Under the pieces are notes generated by a model that was given only the letters and a program-made list of their open reading frames with translations, did no database searches and had not been told where the DNA came from. A stretch of 9,854 bases of DNA from Hyphomicrobiaceae bacterium UBA4118 (GTDB taxonomy: Bacteria; Pseudomonadota; Alphaproteobacteria; Rhizobiales; Methyloligellaceae), in NCBI GenBank assembly GCA_002383105.1, contig DFXC01000093.1:1-9854 (forward strand), read 5' to 3'. This document shows, piece by piece, positions 7,022 through 9,854 of this stretch (positions within the stretch are counted from its first letter, which is position 1; every line of letters starts with the position of its first letter). Both the position numbers and the translations under genes were made by a program.

Positions 7022-7104
7022 TCGTCATTCCGGCGCAAGCCGGAATCTAGCTGAAAAATTCAAAAGCGTTTTCTGCTGGATACCGGCTTTCGCCGGTATG
7101 ACGA
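7022..7104. repeat. MITE-like palindromic repeat pair (83 bp)
   Basis: Bases 7022-7047 and 7079-7104 are 26-base terminal inverted repeats that match at 23 positions. Each arm is itself a palindrome: ATTCCGGC/GCCGGAAT around GCAA in the left arm, and ATACCGGC/GCCGGTAT around TTTC in the right arm. The outer ends read TCGTCAT and ATGACGA. The central 31 bases are AT-rich and show no gene. The form resembles the dispersed (G)TCATTCC...GGAATGAC palindromes common in proteobacterial intergenic regions (REP or dRS3-like, possibly non-autonomous mobile elements). I see no flanking target duplication. Confidence 0.75.
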
Positions 7105-7119
7105 GTCGGGGATACTGGT

Positions 7120-7144
7120 TTGCCCGGACAAGCCGGGCAATGAC
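7120..7144. repeat. Third palindrome of the same repeat family
   Basis: TTGCCCGG (7120-7127) pairs perfectly with CCGGGCAA (7133-7140) around ACAAG, followed by TGAC. The arrangement, a palindrome ending in AATGAC, matches the units at 7022-7104, but the stem bases differ. It stands alone, with no inverted partner in the window. Confidence 0.65.
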
Positions 7145-7150
7145 AAATAT
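7120..7150 (+). promoter_or_regulatory. Weak candidate promoter for the glycosylase-moaB pair
   Basis: TTGCCC (7120-7125) followed after 17 bases by ACAAAT (7143-7148) is the only -35/-10-like pair I find ahead of the glycosylase gene. It matches 4 of 6 and 3 of 6 bases. The -35 box would lie inside the palindrome's stem, so the match may be accidental. Confidence 0.2.
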
Positions 7151-7184
7151 GGGGGCGGACGCGAGGGTCGCCACGAGGAGCGGA

Positions 7185-7985
7185 ATGACCGCGTCGGAAC
7201 CACAGACTGTGCAAGCCTTATTGGCCTGGTACGAGGCCATGGGCGTCGACGAGGCGATCGGCGAGGCGCCGGTCGACTGCTTTGCCGCCCTGCCGCTTGA
7301 GCTGTCGGGGCCCGAGCCCTTGTTTCAACCGAGAGGCGTCGCCAAACCCCCCCGCCCAAGCGTCGTGGCGGCGCGGCCTGCCGCCACCGCTAGCCTCGTA
7401 GACCGGAGCGCCATCGGTCAGGCCTCGAGCCTCGCCGAGCTCGAAGCCCTGGTCGCCGCGTTCGAGGGCTGCGCCTTGAAGCGCACGGCGAAGAGCCTCT
7501 GCTTTGCGCGGGGCAACCAAAAGGCCCGCATCATGCTGATCGGCGAGGCGCCGGGCCGCGACGAGGACCTGCAAGGCAAGCCGTTCCTCGGCCGCGCCGG
7601 GCAGCTGCTCGACCGCATGCTTGCCGCCATCGGGCTCGCCGAGAGCCAAGTCTACATCACCAACACCATCTATTGGCGCCCGCCGGGAAACCGCACGCCG
7701 ACGCCGCAAGAGGTCGAAGCCTGCGCGCCGTTCCTCGCGCGGCAGATCGAGCTGCTCTCCCCCGATGTGCTGGTGCTGCTCGGCGGGGCTGCGGCCAAGA
7801 GCATCTTGGGAACGAGCGAGGGTATCATGCGGCTCAGGGGCAAGTGGCTCACCTATCAGTGCGCGGGCCGCAGCATCGCCACGCTCGCCACGCTCCACCC
7901 CGCTTATCTCCTGCGCAAACCAGAGGAGAAGCGCTACGCCTGGCGCGACCTGCTGATGGTCAAGGAGGCGCTGGTGCCCAAATGA
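7185..7985 (+). CDS. Family-4-like uracil-DNA glycosylase
   Basis: This enzyme removes uracil from DNA to start base excision repair. From ATG 7185 the protein has 266 residues. About 85 residues of low-conservation N-terminus precede the catalytic domain. The family motifs are [17 protein letters not shown] (118-134), [11 protein letters not shown] (136-146), [10 protein letters not shown] (164-173) and TLHPAYLLR (236-244). Of the four Fe-S ligands known in the Thermus family-4 enzyme, I can align only Cys96 and Cys180. The other two positions appear to be Phe93 and Trp164. The open frame begins at 7098 inside the palindromic repeat. I prefer 7185 because GGAG lies just upstream (spacing only 4) and relatives begin near MT...[14 protein letters not shown]. 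The stop overlaps the moaB start. Confidence 0.88.
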   Translation: MTASEPQTVQALLAWYEAMGVDEAIGEAPVDCFAALPLELSGPEPLFQPRGVAKPPRPSVVAARPAATASLVDRSAIGQASSLAELEALVAAFEGCALKRTAKSLCFARGNQKARIMLIGEAPGRDEDLQGKPFLGRAGQLLDRMLAAIGLAESQVYITNTIYWRPPGNRTPTPQEVEACAPFLARQIELLSPDVLVLLGGAAAKSILGTSEGIMRLRGKWLTYQCAGRSIATLATLHPAYLLRKPEEKRYAWRDLLMVKEALVPK

Positions 7986-8539
7986 ACCGCATCGACCAGA
8001 CCAGGCCCTTCGTCCCCGTGCGCATCGCCGTGCTCACGGTCTCCGACACGCGTACCCATAAAACCGACAAGTCGGGGGCCCTCCTGGTCAGCATGATCAA
8101 AGAGGCCGGCCACGAGCTGGCCGAGCACGCCATCGTCGAGGACAGCGAGAAGGCGATCCGCCGTCAGGTGAAGCGCTGGATCAAAGACCCGCAGGTCGAC
8201 GTGGTCATCACCACCGGCGGCACGGGCTTCACCGGGCGCGACGTGACGCCGGAAGCGGTGAGGCCGCTGTTCGAGAAGGAGATCGACGGCTTCTCGGCGC
8301 TGTTCCACATGCTGAGCTATCAGAAGGTCGGCACCTCGACGGTGCAGTCGCGCGCCTGCGGCGGGCTCGCGCAGGGCACCTATATTTTCTGCGTGCCCGG
8401 CTCGCCGGGGGCCTGCATGGACGCCTGGAACGGCATCCTCAAGGCTCAGCTCGACAACCGCCACCGCCCCTGCTCGTTCATCGAGATCATGCCGCGGCTC
8501 CAAGAAAAGCAGAAAAAGAAGGCCAAGAACGTGGGCTGA
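7982..8539 (+). CDS. moaB: Molybdenum cofactor biosynthesis protein B
   Basis: MoaB belongs to the MogA/MoaB fold that binds molybdopterin and, in enzymes of this type, adenylylates it before molybdenum insertion in the cytoplasm. The 185-residue protein shows [11 protein letters not shown] (15-25), the conserved loop [11 protein letters not shown] (77-87), and VPGSPGA (138-144). Its length and N-terminus fit MoaB better than MogA. The start ATG 7982 overlaps the glycosylase stop in an ATGA, which suggests translational coupling. AAGGAGG lies 13 bases upstream, a slightly long spacing. The C-terminus is very basic ([11 protein letters not shown]). The gene converges with the diguanylate cyclase gene, with only 4 bases between stop codons and no visible terminator. 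Confidence 0.94.
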   Translation: MNRIDQTRPFVPVRIAVLTVSDTRTHKTDKSGALLVSMIKEAGHELAEHAIVEDSEKAIRRQVKRWIKDPQVDVVITTGGTGFTGRDVTPEAVRPLFEKEIDGFSALFHMLSYQKVGTSTVQSRACGGLAQGTYIFCVPGSPGACMDAWNGILKAQLDNRHRPCSFIEIMPRLQEKQKKKAKNVG

Positions 8540-8543
8540 CGGT

Positions 8544-9479
8544 CTACATCATAGAGGCGCGAGCAAGCCCGTTGGTGGCGATGGCACTTCGCGTCAGAAC
8601 GCCTGCGGGAGCGCCGACCACGCGGTTGCGCCCGCCGAGCTTGGCCTTGTAAAGCGCCGCATCGGCGCGGGCGAGAATCTGATCCACCGTGTCGCCGGGC
8701 TTGCCTTCGCCGACGCCTACGCTCCAGGTGAGAGTGATCCGGTCCTTGCCGGTGTCGAACGGCTGTTCGGCGAGCCGCAGGCGCAGATCTTCGGCGACCT
8801 CGACCGCTTGCGGAAGCGTCTGCTGCTCGAGCAGCAGGGCGAACTCATCGCCGCCGAGGCGCCCAACCACGGCCCCGTGCAGAAAAGCGGCGCGGGCGCA
8901 AGCGCAGATGGCCTCGTCGCCGGTCTCATGGCCGTATGAATCGTTGATCTGTTTGAAGTTGTCGATGTCGAGGATGATGGCCGACAGGCTTCCGTCAGGG
9001 GGAGCGGTTCGCGCGCATGCTTCGGTCGCCCGCTCGAAGAAGCCGCAGCGATTGCACAAGCCGGTCAAGGGATCGGTGGTGGCGAGCCGGATCAGCTCGC
9101 GCTGCATGGAGGCGATGCGCTCAGCGGCGCGCAACCTGGCGTAAAGCTCCTCGGCGAGAGGCGGCTTGCCGATGAAATCGTCGGCGCCTGAGTCCAAGGC
9201 CTCGATCAAGCTTCGGTGGTCGTATTGGGTCGACATCATCAAGACGTAGATCGGGCGCTTGTCGGTTGCGAGCAGCCGGGTCTCCCAGCACAGCTCGACA
9301 CCCGAAATGTGCTTGAGCTCGGCGCTCGTGATCAGCGCCTCGATGCAAGGATCGGCCGCGATGTGAGCGAGCGCTTCACGCTCATCGGAAAATGGGACGA
9401 CCTCGTGACCGCGCGCTTCAAGCATGCGGGTGACGATCAATCGCGTGGTGCGACTCGGATCAACTAATGCGAGGCGCAT
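8544..9479 (-). CDS. Diguanylate cyclase with degenerate receiver (REC) domain
   Basis: A 311-residue cytoplasmic protein: a REC-like domain (1-120), a short helical linker (121-134) and a GGDEF domain (135-290). The GGDEF domain has DPLTGLCNR (136-144), the metal-binding Asp171 in LDIDNFKQIND, and an intact GGDEF at 209-213, so it should make c-di-GMP. The RxxD inhibitory site is not seen; the corresponding residues read HGAV. In REC, Asp7, Thr84 and Lys105 (GKPP) fit, but the strand that should end in the phospho-acceptor Asp reads ALITSAEL, with Ser52 there. ATG 9479 has AAAGGG 8 bases upstream. The architecture resembles PleD-type regulators but with one receiver domain. The 52-base gap from the DUF2064 gene leaves co-transcription possible. 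Confidence 0.92.
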   Translation of the reverse strand: MRLALVDPSRTTRLIVTRMLEARGHEVVPFSDEREALAHIAADPCIEALITSAELKHISGVELCWETRLLATDKRPIYVLMMSTQYDHRSLIEALDSGADDFIGKPPLAEELYARLRAAERIASMQRELIRLATTDPLTGLCNRCGFFERATEACARTAPPDGSLSAIILDIDNFKQINDSYGHETGDEAICACARAAFLHGAVVGRLGGDEFALLLEQQTLPQAVEVAEDLRLRLAEQPFDTGKDRITLTWSVGVGEGKPGDTVDQILARADAALYKAKLGGRNRVVGAPAGVLTRSAIATNGLARASMM

Positions 9480-9531
9480 GCACGGGGCCCTTTACTCAAG
9501 ATATCAAGCAACTAGCTGAAGCGCCTTAAGT

Positions 9532-9854
9532 TTAGATTAAACGCATTGCTGGCGCGGCATTTTGTGCGCTTAGAGCAGGCGGGATGAGCCGCTCTGTACA
9601 GCCGCGCTCGAACCGGTACGCCTCGCCCGTGTCGACGTCGCCGAGCGTCACCGCAAACGCAATGCGTTTTCCGTCGAGATTGGCGAGCGTATCGGCAAGG
9701 GCGTGAGCGCTCGACCAGCGCACTCCGCCAATGGGCGCAAGCACATTTGGGCTCCGTCTCAGGCCAATGAGCCAGTAGCCGCCATCGGGGGCAGGTCCGA
9801 GCACGGCGTCTCCACGCGCGAGGACCCGGAAAGCTTCCGCGATATGACCGGGGC
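9532..9854 (-). CDS. DUF2064 / TIGR04282-type putative glycosyltransferase, C-terminal part
   Basis: The frame is open from the window's right edge to TAA at 9532-9534, giving 106 residues of the C-terminal half. VLGPAPDGGYWLIGL is the hallmark of the DUF2064 family, which has a GT-A-like nucleotide-diphospho-sugar transferase fold. GVRWSS and DVDTGEAYR further on agree. The family is often labelled arsenosugar-biosynthesis glycosyltransferase (TIGR04282), but the actual substrate is unknown for most members, and nothing in the window supports an arsenic link. The frame continues upstream of the GTG at 9804 with HIAEAFRVLARGDA, as expected for the family, so that GTG is internal and the true start lies outside. 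It reads toward the diguanylate cyclase gene on the same strand. Confidence 0.85.
   Translation of the reverse strand, partial: PGHIAEAFRVLARGDAVLGPAPDGGYWLIGLRRSPNVLAPIGGVRWSSAHALADTLANLDGKRIAFAVTLGDVDTGEAYRFERGCTERLIPPALSAQNAAPAMRLI

Noticed and set aside
7022..7144. CRISPR array or tRNA-like structure
   Set aside because: The repeats are inverted palindromes with differing sequences and irregular spacing, and no cloverleaf with a CCA or anticodon arm can be drawn.

Overview
The window looks like a chromosomal core segment of a high-GC alphaproteobacterium, most likely a member of the Hyphomicrobiales (Rhizobiales). This rests on codon use, on the family signatures of the proteins, and on a gene order (TrmN-like methylase, DUF2007, polyprenyl synthase, ispE, TPR protein, ETF-QO, uracil-DNA glycosylase, moaB) that I recall as typical of that order. 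No similarity search was possible.

Layout. Bases 1-159 are the tail of a plus-strand gene encoding an unusual Tyr/Asn/Gln/His/Trp-rich protein. A 162-base spacer with two hairpins follows. On the minus strand come a DUF2007 protein and, 15 bases downstream, a TrmN6-like methyltransferase. Divergent to them is ispB (long-chain polyprenyl diphosphate synthase). It meets ispE tail to tail, with 9 bases between the stop codons. On the minus strand, transcription runs ETF-QO, then an exported TPR protein, then ispE. Upstream of ETF-QO, a 213-base divergent region carries a MITE-like pair of palindromes and a third palindrome of the same kind. From there a family-4-like uracil-DNA glycosylase and moaB run on the plus strand with overlapping start and stop codons. 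The right end holds a minus-strand diguanylate cyclase with a REC-like domain, and the 3' part of a DUF2064 putative glycosyltransferase cut by the window edge.

How the genes relate. IspE works in the MEP pathway that supplies IPP and DMAPP. IspB polymerises these into the ubiquinone side chain. ETF-QO passes electrons from ETF into the ubiquinone pool. The middle of the window is therefore centred on isoprenoid and quinone supply and use, although the genes are not all co-transcribed. The other genes are housekeeping (tRNA modification, DNA repair, molybdenum cofactor) or signalling (c-di-GMP).

I found no convincing new multi-gene system. The points most worth a second look are: the aromatic-rich protein tail at the left edge; the palindromic repeat whose arms carry pair-preserving changes and supply misleading ATG codons to both flanking genes; the uracil-DNA glycosylase that seems to lack two of the four Fe-S ligands; and the diguanylate cyclase whose receiver domain lacks the phospho-acceptor Asp. 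Several starts (ispB, ETF-QO, TPR protein, glycosylase) should be placed inside the longest open frames. My reasons are given in each entry.
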